From Isoetes taiwanensis (Eukaryota; Streptophyta; Lycopodiopsida; Isoetales; Isoetaceae), in NCBI GenBank assembly GCA_021234155.1, contig JAJEKV010000020.1, forward strand, positions 1,781,275 through 1,845,274: a DNA stretch of 64,000 nt, written 5' to 3'. The notes beneath the pieces were generated by a model, which worked only from the letters and a program-made list of their open reading frames with translations, was not told the DNA's origin and did not search any database. The position numbers and the translations under genes are program-made. Shown one piece after another: positions 36,524-47,699 of this stretch (its first letter is position 1; every line of letters starts with the position of its first letter).

Positions 36524-39500
36524 TTGCATGAAAACGACCACGGTAATCTCGTAATCTGTATTGTCTCAGCATCAAGGCACCCTCAGTTGGGAGGAAGTAA
36601 AGCGCCGTCTCCTTCAAGAAGAGACCCGCATCCCGCAAGTAGAAGGTGCACCAAATTCTCAACTAGCTTTGTTCTCTGGAACTTCGCCCCAAGGCATAGG
36701 ATGCCAAGCGGCATGAAGCCAAGCGGCCCCAAATGTGAGTCTTTGCGGGTGCGTGGTCATGTCAAAACCGGTTGTTGGAAATTGATTGCGGATGAAGCAA
36801 GAGGCAAATTTGCTCCTCCTCAATCCGGTAAAGCTCCAGCCCTTGCTCAAACAAAATTGCACCACTTCTTTGTTGCAAAGGATTTGTTGGGGCCGGTGCC
36901 TTCATGACCATCACCCGGACCCAATCATCTTCTAACCTCCACGTTTGGTGTCTTGATTCTGCAGCCTCACAACACATGACAGGAACTTATTCTACCTTCA
37001 CAAATTGGCGAGGGCTTCCATCGAGATTTTTGATCAAAGCCGGCAATGGTGGACACCTTCAAACCTCTCAAATCGACCTTTGTGCATCCCTTTACCAAAT
37101 AAACAAAGTCTTGAGCTCTCGAATTTCTTTTTTTGTGCCCAGGCTCAACCAAAATCTGATTTGCATCGCTCAGTTGATTGACCTTGGTTTTGGAATTTCC
37201 TTTTACAAAGATCGTGCCACCATTTCATAACACTCTCAGCTTGTTGCCACGGGCCTTCGTTTTGGTAATCTCTACAAGCTTCGTTCATTCTCGGTCTTGC
37301 TATGCACACTTACACTTTTCGGATGGGCTCCTGTGGCACCCGGTAGCCTTGGCCATCTAGGCAACAAAAGCCTTCAACACCTTTGCAAAAACAAGAGCAG
37401 CCAAAGGCTTTCCATAGGATTTGCCAATGAGCCACCATGCAAAATCTGTTTCCTTGGCAAACAACACAAATTGCCATTTGCCTCCTCGAAAATCGTGCTT
37501 ACACTTTTCTTTGCCCGCATCCACTCACGATGTCTCGAGGCCCCATCATCTCACTCTTGGAGGATCGGTATTTCCTCACTTTCATTGATGATTTCTCCGC
37601 GTTTTGTTTGATTATTTTTTCGGGAACAAGAGTGAAGTCTTGGGTCTTTTCAACAATTTGTTGCAAAGCAGTCCATACTCAACTAGGCATTCCAATCAAA
37701 TGTCTCATGAGTGATAGCGATGGTGAATATTGATCACATGCTTTTGCTGCGTTACATGCCCACCATGGGATTGAACATCGGACTATTATACCGGGGACCT
37801 TTGAGCGAGAATGGTTTGGTGAGAGGATGAAACGGAACCTTGAAAGATAAAGCTCGTTGCCTCCTTGTTTGGGCGAAGCATTGCACCGCGGCTGCCTACT
37901 TGAAGAACCGCCTTGTTTCTAGCCATGCTCGAGAAGACACCTTTTGAATTATGGAGTGGATCTCAGCCAGATTTCAGCCACATCAAAGTTTTTGGTTGTC
38001 TAGCATTAGCCCTTCGGTCAAAGCAATGTCCCAAAGGGGCCTTGATCCTCGCAGCCCATCATGCCATCTTTGTGGGCTACTCCAACATCCAAAAAGGCTA
38101 CAAAGCTTTGTTTGATCCTCACACCCGCAAATTTTTCATGGCGAGGCGTCCATTTTCTTGAAAATCAGCTTGGGTCCTCTCTCTTGTCTCCTGCACCTGC
38201 CCGTTCATCCTCCTTGCCTCGTGTTGTTGCCCCCATTGGGCATCCAAATGAGCTTCCTGTTCCAGCATCTATGGACTCTTTTGCTCAGGGCGCCTCTGCT
38301 CGGATGCCCACGACATACCACCCTCGGTTGCCCCATTCACGCCAAGTCCTCCGCGCGGAAACCCACCTCTAAACTCTTGCTCTATCATCGATGTGACCTC
38401 ACCATACCAGCCACTTATGAACAAGCATCGCGGATCCTCACTCGCCCAATGGCAAGCTGCTATGCAAGAAGAATTTGATGCTCTCGAGTGCAATAACATG
38501 TGGACTCTCTGCTCTCGCCACCGGATCGTCACCCCATAAGCTCCAAATGGGTATACAAAATCAAAGGTCGCTTTGATGGCTGCTTTCGACCGTTTTAAAG
38601 GCTCGGCTTTGTGCATTTCGTGGTTTCTCTCAAGTTGAAGGTCTTGACTTCCACGACACTTTCTCTGTTGTTAAGATGGCCTCCATCCAGTTCTTCGCTC
38701 TTCTTTGTTGTTCATGGTAGGAGATCCATCAAATGGATGTTCGGTCCGCCTTCTTATCTGAGGATCTTGCCGAGAAGAAGTGTACTTTGAGCAACCCTTG
38801 GGCTTTATTCAACACGGTGAAGAATCCTTAGTTTGCAAGCGGCACAAAGCTCTCTATGGCCTCAAGCAAGCCCCACGCAGCGCTGGTATGCCAAAATGCA
38901 TGCTTTTCTTACATCTCTAGGTTTGGCCGGTGGCTACTCTAATACTAACACGTATCTTCATAAGCATGACCACGTCTTCACCCTTTTGGGCCTTTATATA
39001 TCGATGATATGATCATCGTGCGCAACTCCATTTCAGCCCTGCAAGAACTCAAGCGGTCCTTGGCTGCCCAATTTCTCATGCATGACCTTCATGAAATCCG
39101 CGATTGTCTTGGACTTCGGGATCACCGGGGACCGTGCAAACCACCTTCTTTGGCTTGACCAGGGCAATACTCTCTGGATATTCTCGATAAATTCTCCATG
39201 CTTGATTGTCCGCGGGGTCTCCACTCCACAGGAAGTTGGCCTCCATCTTTCCATAGCCCACGCCCTCAAACTCTAGCCAAAGCAGCCATGGCCACCTTGC
39301 CTTACCGCAACATCCTTGGCTGTCTAAATTATCTCATGGTCTTTACACGCCCGGATCTTGGCTTTGCGGTTAGCTTCCTCGGCCAGCTTCATGTCCAACC
39401 ACGGATCTGCTCAGCGGCTTGCTCTCAAACGAGTCTGCGCTATCTCCGAGCCACAACTTCTTTTTGCCTCCAATTTGTTCAGCCTTGTCACTCCTGATAT

Positions 39501-40025
39501 TTTTGAAGGCTTGATTGTTGCAGACTATCTTTGGTGATGGAGGCATGGAAATCCACCTCAGGTTCTTGTTTTTTCTATTTAATGGTGGCACTATCACGGA
39601 GTTCCAAAAAAGCGGGGAGGTTCTTGTTGATCCACCATGGAAGCCGAATATATCGGCGCTTGCCGCCAAGGAAGCGGGAATGGCTCCACAAAGTTGCTGC
39701 TGATCTTGAGCTTCAGCGGGGAGCTGCCCATTACTATCAATTGTGACAATCAAAGTGCCATTGCACTTGCCAAGGACTCAAGTTTCATCCAAAATCCAAG
39801 CACATGAAGGTTCGATTTTACTTTCTTGAGAAAGGTTCAGGGAACAACGCATTATCATGCCTTCTTGTCATACTTGCCCATGGTTGGTTCGACATTTTCA
39901 CAAAACCACTTCTTTGCCGCCAAGTTCCTCCATCACCGTGCTCGGCTTCATGTCATTGGCCAGGGGCTTAGCTCAAGCGAGTAGTTCATGTGAGCTCCAC
40001 CTCTCGGAACAACTCAAGCGAGGAG
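36524..40025 (+). mobile_element. Ty1/Copia retrotransposon internal region, 5'-truncated, many frameshifts
   Basis: Domains appear in Copia order. Gag end: SWEEVKRRLLQEE near 36575, then a zinc-knuckle remnant GHVKTGCWKL near 36755. Protease: CLDSAASQHMTG near 36943, with DSA where DSG is usual. GAG-pre-integrase CKICFLGKQHKLPFAS near 37440; integrase FIDDFSAF near 37583 and SDSDGEY near 37720; then FELWSGSQPDFSHIKVFGC. RT: WQAAMQEEFDALE near 38450, ALYGLKQAPR near 38855 and YIDDMII near 38997. RNase H tail HPKSKHMKVRFYFLEK and DIFTKPL near 39785-39910. Frame changes occur every few hundred bases, so it is dead. The sequence CAAGCGAGGAG just before the LTR is the likely polypurine tract. The 5' LTR and most of gag are absent. 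Confidence 0.85.
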
Positions 40026-40271
40026 TGTTGAGGATGTAGTTGCGACGACCGGAACCATCATCACTTTGCTACCACCTCGATGGTGATCTTCTCTGCGATT
40101 AGCGACGCGTGGCCAGAACTAGCGACCACCCATTTCGGTGCGAGAATTCTAGGAGAAATTCCTGGAGAAATTCATGTATTGATTTCTGTTTTTCTCATTT
40201 AAAAGGATCACTCGATCCTAGCTTTGTATTCAAGTTCTTTCAATGAATTGAAGAGTTCCTGCTTTGTCTCA
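40026..40271 (+). mobile_element. Copia 3' LTR
   Basis: Starts TGTTGAGGATGTAGTTGC right after a purine-rich tract and ends TTTGTCTCA, 246 bp. A second copy in opposite orientation is at 19927-20158. Confidence 0.75.
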
Positions 40272-40280
40272 TTATTTCTC

Positions 40281-41190
40281 TTATGATTCTGCCTTAGCTT
40301 TACATAAAGTACATCTAAAATATGAGAGAGGACACGGACCAGTTAAATGAGGGAATCGAGCTGCTCCTGTTTTTAACAGAAATTCCATAGCCAACTTTTC
40401 ATCCATGTATTCGATGCCTGTATATGCTGGTTTTTTAGAGAAGAAAAGCCGGCTACTAACGATTAGAATGTCAATGTCTTTCAAACCAGCCTTGAGCATT
40501 TGATGAAGGAAGTCGTTCTTCACTTTACTACGAAATTCAGCTGCAGCCTCCGTCATGGTTATATCCTTCTCACCAACTAAATATTTGACGTGCCAATCTA
40601 CTTTAGATCGGACGAACACAACTGGCTTATTAGCTTCCTGGGTTTGTTTTGCAATTTGAAGGTTGATCTCCAGTATCCGATCTCCAATAACGATAAAAAC
40701 AGCATCGAAAGGGAACTCCATATATATCATCCGGGATGTGGTTTATCCAGACAAATCTGCAGTGGTTTTTCCGGACATCCGGAATCAGCCACCCCCATCC
40801 CATCCGATCCCATCCGATCCCATGGCATGCTGGGGGATCCTCAACCCATGCCGCATTCAACATCGCTGCATCGCATACCCGCATGGATCATCACCCATTC
40901 ATGCCAATCTTTCATTAAATCCACATTCCCTCATTCCTGCCACAATGGTACAATCCTGCCACAAAGGTACATCAGGTACATTGGCTCACACCACTCGAAC
41001 CAGATCATTAAATACAAAAATAGATTTCAAGTTAGATATGCCTTTCACGCTGGATTCGGTCAACTTTGAAGAGGAAATTGAATTTCCCTTATGGGTGTTA
41101 CGGGTGATACTCTGTTCAAAGGCGCAGGGACACCACCATTCATCCTCTAAGTCCGGCGATGGAGGCGGACTTCGTGAGGTGTGGTTATAA
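40281..41190 (-). pseudogene. IRG-like GTPase relic, right copy
   Basis: The best-preserved copy: a 149-codon minus frame (40730-40281) reads IYMEFPFDAVFIVIGDR, then INLQIAKQTQEANKPVVFVR, SKVDWHVKYLVGEKD and DIDILIVSSRLFFSKKP. The order hydrophobic strand, (V/R)RSKVD G4 motif and ILIVSS G5-like strand is that of IRG-type GTPases. The upstream part (41190-40730) is broken by frameshifts; WMGDD-, AAMLNAAWVEDP and GMGSDGMGWG-like phrases can still be aligned to the left copy. It begins 10 bp beyond the Copia LTR and is read toward it. The function in plants is unknown; the two copies differ by substitutions that mostly keep the protein. Confidence 0.55.
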
Positions 41191-41380
41191 CTCAAGTTTT
41201 TTATAGTTTTGAAAGATTACAAGCAATTAACTAGCATCTCGATTCCGGCCTTGTTTGCCTTCAGAGGGTCGCACCTAATCCGCATCCAAGAACCTCCCAC
41301 CTAGGCTCCTTTTCAAGGAAAGACACGACACGGGGATATTGAAGATCACCACAATGTGGTAAGCAATCCAAGAGATCCGC

Positions 41381-41844
41381 GTGCATTTCTTGTTCAATCT
41401 TTGCCATATCCCCACGACGAGTTCGATTTTATCAAGGGGGCGAGAATGTTCCCGTTGTAATACAACTTTCTACAAGTGTGCCACTTTCGGGGAAGAGATC
41501 ATGCAAAGAAGAAGGTCAACGAGCAACCGCCCATTTGAAGATTATCAAGTGAGTGATTTTCGTTGGTGCGGTGGTTAATCCCATGGGTCCTTAGGGTGAC
41601 ATAGGTGGTTAATCGGGACATAGTCATTAGTCTGTTTGTCCGGACTTTTCGATTAATCTGTTATTGTATGCTATTTTTTTGGTTTGAATTTCTCAATTAT
41701 CGATTAACATTGGCTTGTTGTTGTAGATATTGGTGTAGTTATGGGCCAAAAGATTTGCGCCAAACCAAGCTCGGGGAAGTAAAAAAGCAAGACAACGAAG
41801 GCCCTAGTCATTTGAAAGATGATCCCACTACAAGAAAAGACAAA
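41381..41844 (+). pseudogene. Conserved basic exon of unknown gene (right-arm copy), cut by the 8.5 kb insertion
   Basis: Plus-strand counterpart of the left-arm exon: CNTTFYK ... MQRRRSTS-RPFEDYQ, GT donor near 41551, then YWCSYGPKDLRQTKL and DDPTTRKDK, with a 1-bp deletion relative to the left copy. The coding sequence stops matching at 41844 and resumes at 50338, which places an insertion inside the exon. Confidence 0.45.
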
Positions 41845-42389
41845 ACACGATTACCAAATTAAACGGAGTGTTGCATCACTCCCGTTCAAAGATTCCTTTA
41901 AAAAACACCAAGTTTCTAAAATAAGCCTTTTTTGATAGTTGTTAAGAATTTCTAGAGGTTTGCATTTTTTTTCATGCCATTTTGGCCCATTATTAGACGA
42001 AAACTTTGTACTTATGAAACAGAAATCATAAAAATAGCGAAATTTAGGCATAGACTTGAAGAGATGAAAAGCATTACAAAAAACAAGCACCCGGAATAGA
42101 AAGGAAAAAAAAAAAAAGTACTATGTTTTTAATAAATTGTTGTACATCAATATTGAAGATTCATTGTAATAAATAATGATAATTTTAATATCACGATGAT
42201 CAAAGATCTACATCATAGTCCTCCTCATTCTTTTTCTTTGCTCTCTGCCATCTCGTCCTACGTTCTATCTCTGCTCCTTTGCTGGAGACTTGAGTTTTGT
42301 ATCCTCCTTGTCCTCTGGAATGGTAGCTAAAGCTACTTCTTTAAGCTCTGCAAAGGTTGCCTCATCGTCTAGTGAGCTGGAGAATGGAG

Positions 42390-43870
42390 GCTGTATCTCT
42401 GAGGATGTTAGTTTAGCATAATCGGATGAAGACTTGGCCCCTAGCTCTTGATGTTCATCACGGTAAAGTAGGTAAAATGACCCGGTCTCATCTTCACAAA
42501 ATTAACGGCATCCTTATCAATATCCACGGCTACGATTCGCGGCCCTTCTTAAGTGCACATGCGATAGTAGTACGAGAACCCGAGAGAAAGCATCAAGCAC
42601 CCGGTCTCACGGGCCGAGAACATGTCCGAGGAGATGGTTGATGAGCTTTTGTGGTTTCGGTAGTGATTCACAATCACGCCTTGTGCGGTTGGGTCCTGCA
42701 ATTTACGTAACAACTGCTTGGAAACTCAAGGGCGTTTGAGAAGTTTTGGCGGTGGCGGTGTTGAAGTGTTCCATGGTCCTCTTCCCATCAAAACTCCAAT
42801 AAGCTACATGAAGGTACTCTACCTTGCTAAGCAACCTTGGTCCTCCACCATGGTAGTTGATGTTAGTTTTTGTACCTAGTAAAACATATAAAGTGATGTT
42901 TACTTAGCAAAAACAAGAACACACCGAAAACCGAAGCGAGGAAATACTATTCCGGAATACACTCGTAATCAAAGAGAAAAAATAACGTATTCGGAATAAG
43001 ACTTACCGAACAAGGTTTTCATATCACTGCTGAACTGGAGAACCAAAGTGGTTTTGAAAGCTGATTCTACCAAGCCCGGTGCATGCTCGAATGGAAAGTA
43101 ACTAAGCGCCAATGTTTAGCCGTTGTGATCTGCTTGATTCCATCAATAAAAGCATTAAACTCTGAAAAATTTGAAGGGCTGAGTCGTCATATCTGGCGTC
43201 TTTAAGCTTAAACCCGTAGGGAAAGATCAGCAATAACCAAAGTGAAGTCCACGTGGCTTTAACCGTTCCGACTAGGTTAGTTGCAATCACCATGAATGAT
43301 TGAATATAAATTGTTTTGATCAAACATCTTTGAATCTCTCGTGTCGGATGGTTCTAACTCAACAGTTCTTCTTTCATTAACGACCTCTCTTCCGTCTTTG
43401 TTCTAACCAAATGCATGAAGCCCTCGGGAAGGTCTTTGTTTTTCTTTTTGCTCTGAGAAAAAAACATGACAACAAGCAAGTAAGGAGATCGTGTGTGCAA
43501 AGGCGGTAATGTTGAGAGTACTTACCCAGCCCTCAAAATTTGGTGCATATTGCACAATTAAGCTCGTCGAGAAGTGGCTCTGAGGTAGAGTTCCTTGCAC
43601 CTTTCCCATGTCTCTACGTTTAGCTGCTCCATCAAACATGTTTGACATGTTATGGCGTTCTTTTGGCTGCAAGGCGTTAAAGGAAACAATGAGTAAAAAA
43701 GTAAGAAACAAGGCAAAGAAAAAAGAAAAACAAATAAAAGTCAAGCTAAATGTATTACGGAATACAAAGCCCGTTAGCTTGGTGATGTTACCTCGAAACA
43801 AAATGCATTGTGTATTCGGATACACATTGCTTCTCTGAAAAAAAGCAATGTGTGATTCGGAATACACAAT
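42390..43870 (-). pseudogene. N6/N4-type DNA methyltransferase (beta-class motif order), 3' exons
   Basis: Minus-strand motifs in order: FDQNNLYSIIHGDCN (about 43325-43280), VDFTLVIAD-LPYGFKLKDARYDD (about 43250-43185; motif IV, with one extra T splitting AD from PYG), FIDGIKQITTAKHWRLVTFHS (about 43140), a GT-AG intron of about 130 bp to TKTNINYHGGGPRLLSKVEY (about 42875), VAYWSFDGKRTMEHFNTA, RKPQKLINHLL, VLDAFS-GSRTTIACALKKGRE (motif I, 42600-42545; R where G is usual) and VAVDIDKDAVNFV (about 42540-42500). Motif IV before motif I is the order in beta-type amino-methyltransferases. Such enzymes add methyl to adenine N6 or cytosine N4. Exon 43666-43527 (PKERHNMSNMFDGAAKRRD) and a 76-bp intron (43526-43451) precede this part. 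Several indels break the frame. Confidence 0.7.
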
Positions 43871-44045
43871 ACTTTTTAGAAGAGGACATGTGTATTCGAA
43901 TACACATGGCTTCCTTTACATGGGCAATGTGTATTCGGAAAACACATTGCTTGTCTCTAGAGAAGCATTGTGTATTCGAATACCACGATGCCCAAGTGAA
44001 AAAGGTATGTGTGATACGGAATACACTATCTACCACGATGTTTTT
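43797..44045. repeat. Palindrome array 1 (arms GCAATGTG/CACATTGC)
   Basis: About six units, each an imperfect palindrome around TGTATTCGAATACA or TGTATTCGGAATACA, with outer arms such as GCAATGTG...CACATTGC. It lies in the intron between the SLEEMSKE exon and the PKERHNMSNM exon. Confidence 0.8.
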
Positions 44046-47000
44046 GGGACTCTAACGTCTAAAGAGTAAAGTTTGTGGCGAGAGATCTTACTTGTGCAAT
44101 TCCTTTGACATTTCTTCTAGGCTAAACTCCTTGTCAACAACTTTTTGGAGAAGCCTTTCCAAAATCTACGTGTCGGAGAAGCCACGCATTTCCCTCAGGG
44201 CGGTAATGGTCATTTCTTTTTTTTTGCACGCGTCAGGGTTTTTTCTTGGTTGTCTCCTTGCCCTTGCTCTTTAACTCCCCTCGCTCGAACATTGTGAATA
44301 TCGGTCACAGGTTCCCAAATGCTTTCAAGCGATTTCCGTCAAATAGTTGGTTTGCTATTACGGAATACATTTTGTGCTTACCTTGCCATCTCTAAAAGCT
44401 AAGCTGGAACCGGTTATGCGTGGGGAATAAGAGAGCGCCTTTTTGTTGGCCTCGTCATATTTCGAGGCGACATTCAATGGCACCGCGCCTCCTTAAGCTC
44501 AAAGGAAAAAGCGGCTTCTTGGGTCCTCACCGTACTTTTCCTTGAAAATTACATACTCCACAATGCATAAACCGGATCTTGTCGACAAAGCTCATCTTTA
44601 GTTTGTACTTTCGTTGTATGCGGCATTGTGGGTGTTGGCAGCGATTTTTTTTTCTTCATCTGTAAGACCACGATGAAGCGGTGAGGAGGGGCGGAGAGGT
44701 ACCTCGGGTTCTTCTTTTCTTTGTAAAGTTGCCTTCTTGCCTTGAAGCTATGATTCCCTCCCAAGGCGTGTGTGAGTGTAGGTGTCGGCATTTTCTCTGT
44801 CATACTCACGGGGGTTGTGCCTTTGGTCCCATCAACAAGGACAACTATTGGGGCCACATGAGCATTTGGATTGCTCCTTATTACGTCTTTTCGGGTTCCT
44901 CAAGTGATGGGCATAAATTTTGCGAACCTGAAGTGGCCTTTCACCGACTTCATTTTTTGGAGGAAGCTTCATTGAAGTGGCCCGGCAAATAAATGACACC
45001 TTGCACAAACTTGTGCGGGTTAATCTCTTCCATTTTTTCAGATGTTTTATCAACTTTTTTTTTTTTTAATAGCAACACCGGTGCTTTACCCTTTCCCTTC
45101 TTCTTCTTAGGTTCCTCGGGGACTTCTATGATTTCAAAATTTGCTTTGTGTTTTCCTCTTCTTTGGTTCTTTAGCTATATGGTCTCTCTTGGCGTGCTAA
45201 GTTTCTTTGGCCGAGGGGTTCTTCCTCCTCTTCTTCCTCAAAACCTTTATCGATGACCTCCACGAAGAACTAGCGAGAACTAGGAGAAGGTGGTGATTGC
45301 GATCTTTCTCCATCGATTGCTTTCGGACTCAGCGGCGGGGAAAGTCCTGCGCTTGTCTTTGGAAAAACACATTTAATTAATGAACCACGGGGCTTCGTTT
45401 TAGCGGTAGTGTGAAAAAAAAATTTATCTGATCTGCGGTGGTTGCACACTTACAATTTTAAAGAATGCAAGGTCCACAACAATGAAGCCTTGGGAGGTCT
45501 TGAAGGATAGCCTCCCGTTTGACCTCCTTGTCCGGCAACCTCGGAGACATCTTTTATTGTCCCAAGGTTAACAAACATGGAGTCGGTACCTTTTGTTACC
45601 AGCACTTTTCTGGGGCGTACAAAAGCGTCGGTGTCTTGTATTTTCCATCTGCCCCCACAGTTCACGAACCACTGCGTTTGAAAGTTTTAAGTAAATAGCG
45701 AGGTTCGTCCGTGTCGGCGGTGTGCTTTTTATTGGGTGTGGGCGGCTTGGCTTATGAGATTTCTTTGATGCCCTCTTGCTTCCTTCTTCCACCTTAGCGA
45801 AAGCGTTTAAAACAACCATGTTAAAGGCAAAAATGCAAAAGAAATTTGTATTCGAATAACATTTGCTAATCTTATGCCCTAAAGGCGAGAAAAAAAGACA
45901 AGAAAACAAGCTAAAATGTTGTCGGTCTAAGTCAATTTAAATGTACCTAAATTAGACTTAGCAGTAATTTTAACATAAAATGTTGTCTGCATTGCGGCTA
46001 AAAAGTGTGTGATTTTAGTAAAAAAAAGCAAGCGTTCTCAAAACTACAAGCAAAATGTATTCGAAATACACTTTGCCCATCGGCGAAAAGAGCAAAGTGT
46101 ATTACGGAATACACTTTGCTCCTTGCCAGTGCAAAGTGTATTCGGAATACACTTTGCCTATCGGGAGACGAGCAAAGTGTATTCGGAATACACTTTGCCC
46201 TTGGCGTAAGAGTAAAATGTATTCGGAATACACTTTACTCTTCACCCGAAAGCAAAGTGTATTCGGAATACACTTTGCGCCGCCGATGAGCAAAGTGTAT
46301 TCCGAGAATACACTTTGCTCTTCGCTGATGGGCAAAGTGTATTACGGAATACACTTTGGCCCTCTGAAAACAAATCGAGAAAACAAAAGAAAGGCGTACT
46401 ATGTACTTTACATGCTTACCTGTCCATTGTTTTTTCGCTATGTGAATCGGAATCTGACAAATATATATTAATCGGAAGGCGCTTGGGCTGGCGACTAAAT
46501 CTCTGGCGGAATACATGGCCCGAAATTTCGAATTTTCCTTTTTAAAGGTAGGCAAGCTGTCGGTTGTGTTTTTCTATGTGATCGCGGAATCGTCTTGTCC
46601 AAACACTGCGGATAAGTGTATTACGGAATAGCATTCTTGCACACACCACGACAAATCTTTGCACCGCGAGAATACTATTCGAAATAGCATTTGTATTCTC
46701 GAATAGCATTAGTCAATCGACTTGTGAGTTAGTAACAAGCCCACAATTTTTTGCGGTTGTTTGAAATGGTTAACGGCCGTGAACAAACTTCCACCACCAT
46801 TTGTTTGCCCAAGTACCTCTACTTGGATGGAACACAAGGCGGAGATGCTTCTTCAACACCTACCTCGACAAGGTCTTTGTTACTTCTAGAAGAAACTCAG
46901 GAGTCCGATAACTAGTAGACTGCCCACCACCTTTCCAACCCTCTCCAAGTCCAATAGGAAACCGGCTGCCACCACCTTTCCAACCCTCACATTTGCCGCG

Positions 47001-47110
47001 TAGCAATCTTCCACCACCATTTGTTCCATCCCCGACACACTACAATGGCTCGACCTCGACCAAATTTTTGAACGGACTACCTCCGTAGTTTGTTGTTTCT
47101 CCATCTTCAC
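43871..47110 (-). pseudogene. Upstream exons of the same methyltransferase gene (uncharacterised N-terminal region)
   Basis: Coding-like islands on the minus strand: LQKVVDKEFSLEEMSKELH (about 44150-44095), KKKEMTITALREMRGFSDT (about 44230), GGNHSFKARRQLYKEKKNP (about 44750), a lysine/glutamate-rich segment near 45.2 kb, and VEEGSKRASKKSHKPSRP plus DAFVRPRKVLVTKGTDSMF and GQGGQTGGYPSRPPKASLLW (45780-45450). A start may lie at about 47102 (MEKQQTTEVVRSKIW). The introns between them contain TATTCGGAATA-type palindromes. The islands look like one long protein, perhaps a DNA-binding N-terminal part, but no known domain is recognised and joins are uncertain. Confidence 0.45.
46050..46358. repeat. 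Palindrome array 2: eight ~27-bp hairpin units every ~40 bp
   Basis: Eight units of the form GCAAAGTGTATTC-GGAATACACTTTGC start near 46050, 46093, 46132, 46172, 46212, 46252, 46290 and 46331. The ends of each unit pair perfectly or nearly so. The unit near 46212 has GTAAAA on the left and TTTAC on the right, a matched change in both arms. Spacers of 11-15 bp include CATCGGCG and its reverse complement CGCCGATG. Confidence 0.9.
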
Positions 47111-47699
47111 TTACACATGCGGGGAATACATTCGGCGTTACGAAGGCTGCGAGATTCTCCATCGTTTCTCCCACCACGATTTCACTACAAATGAAGGCGA
47201 CCTGCGGCATCTACTCCTCTTCACACAAGCGTGGTGACACATGGGTTTCTGCAAATTTCGATCGCTATAAGAGAGATGTTCGATCGAACTCCACAATGAA
47301 GGCAGCTACAACAACTTTTATTTGGCACATCATATCTTTGGCCCATCTCCTTCATTCAACCTTTGCACCTCCGCCTTTTTAAGTGCGACTTCCGTGGTTT
47401 GTTCTCCTCTACAAGCACACCACTAAAGAGCGAGAGGAGGTCACCCCGAGTAGAACTCTCTTGAGAAAGATGAAGACACCAGCGAAGTGCAAGCGAGATT
47501 ACATGTTCTCTAGCCAGTCCACCAAAAATTTAAGGTGGATTATGGTGTGAGCATGCTCCTCTGTAAGAAGAAGAAACCTTATGGACGAGCATAAAATGAG
47601 AAGACTTTTAAGAAGTAAATCTTGCTCATTGGGTTGCATCAACAAATTTAACATGTCTAAATTACGAGCAATTAGAGACAACTTCTGAGTTCAATGACA
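47111..47699. promoter_or_regulatory. Divergent intergenic region between the two genes of the 8.5 kb insertion
   Basis: Lies between the likely 5' ends of the minus-strand methyltransferase gene and the plus-strand DUF7869-like gene, so it should hold both promoters. No TATA box or operator can be assigned with confidence. A plus open frame at 47191-47382 may be part of the first exon of the rightward gene. Confidence 0.3.

Noticed and set aside
41827-41840. CACTACAAGAAAA looks like a CACTA transposon terminus
   Set aside because: The left arm has the same run as CGACTACAAGAAAAG in a coding context (DPDYKKR), and similarity continues past it, so it is exon sequence with a lost G, not an element end.
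43788-44069. Open frames of similar VYSNTH / IRNTQ type
   Set aside because: Same cause: translated palindromes inside an intron.
46050-46358. CRISPR-like array
   Set aside because: Regular repeats and ~13-bp spacers superficially resemble one, but the spacers are too short, the repeats are full palindromes with arm changes, and the context is a plant nuclear intron.
46009-46471. Overlapping open frames in several frames across the palindrome array (SVFGIHFA / VYSEYTLP peptides)
   Set aside because: They are products of the palindromic repeat, open on both strands; not proteins.
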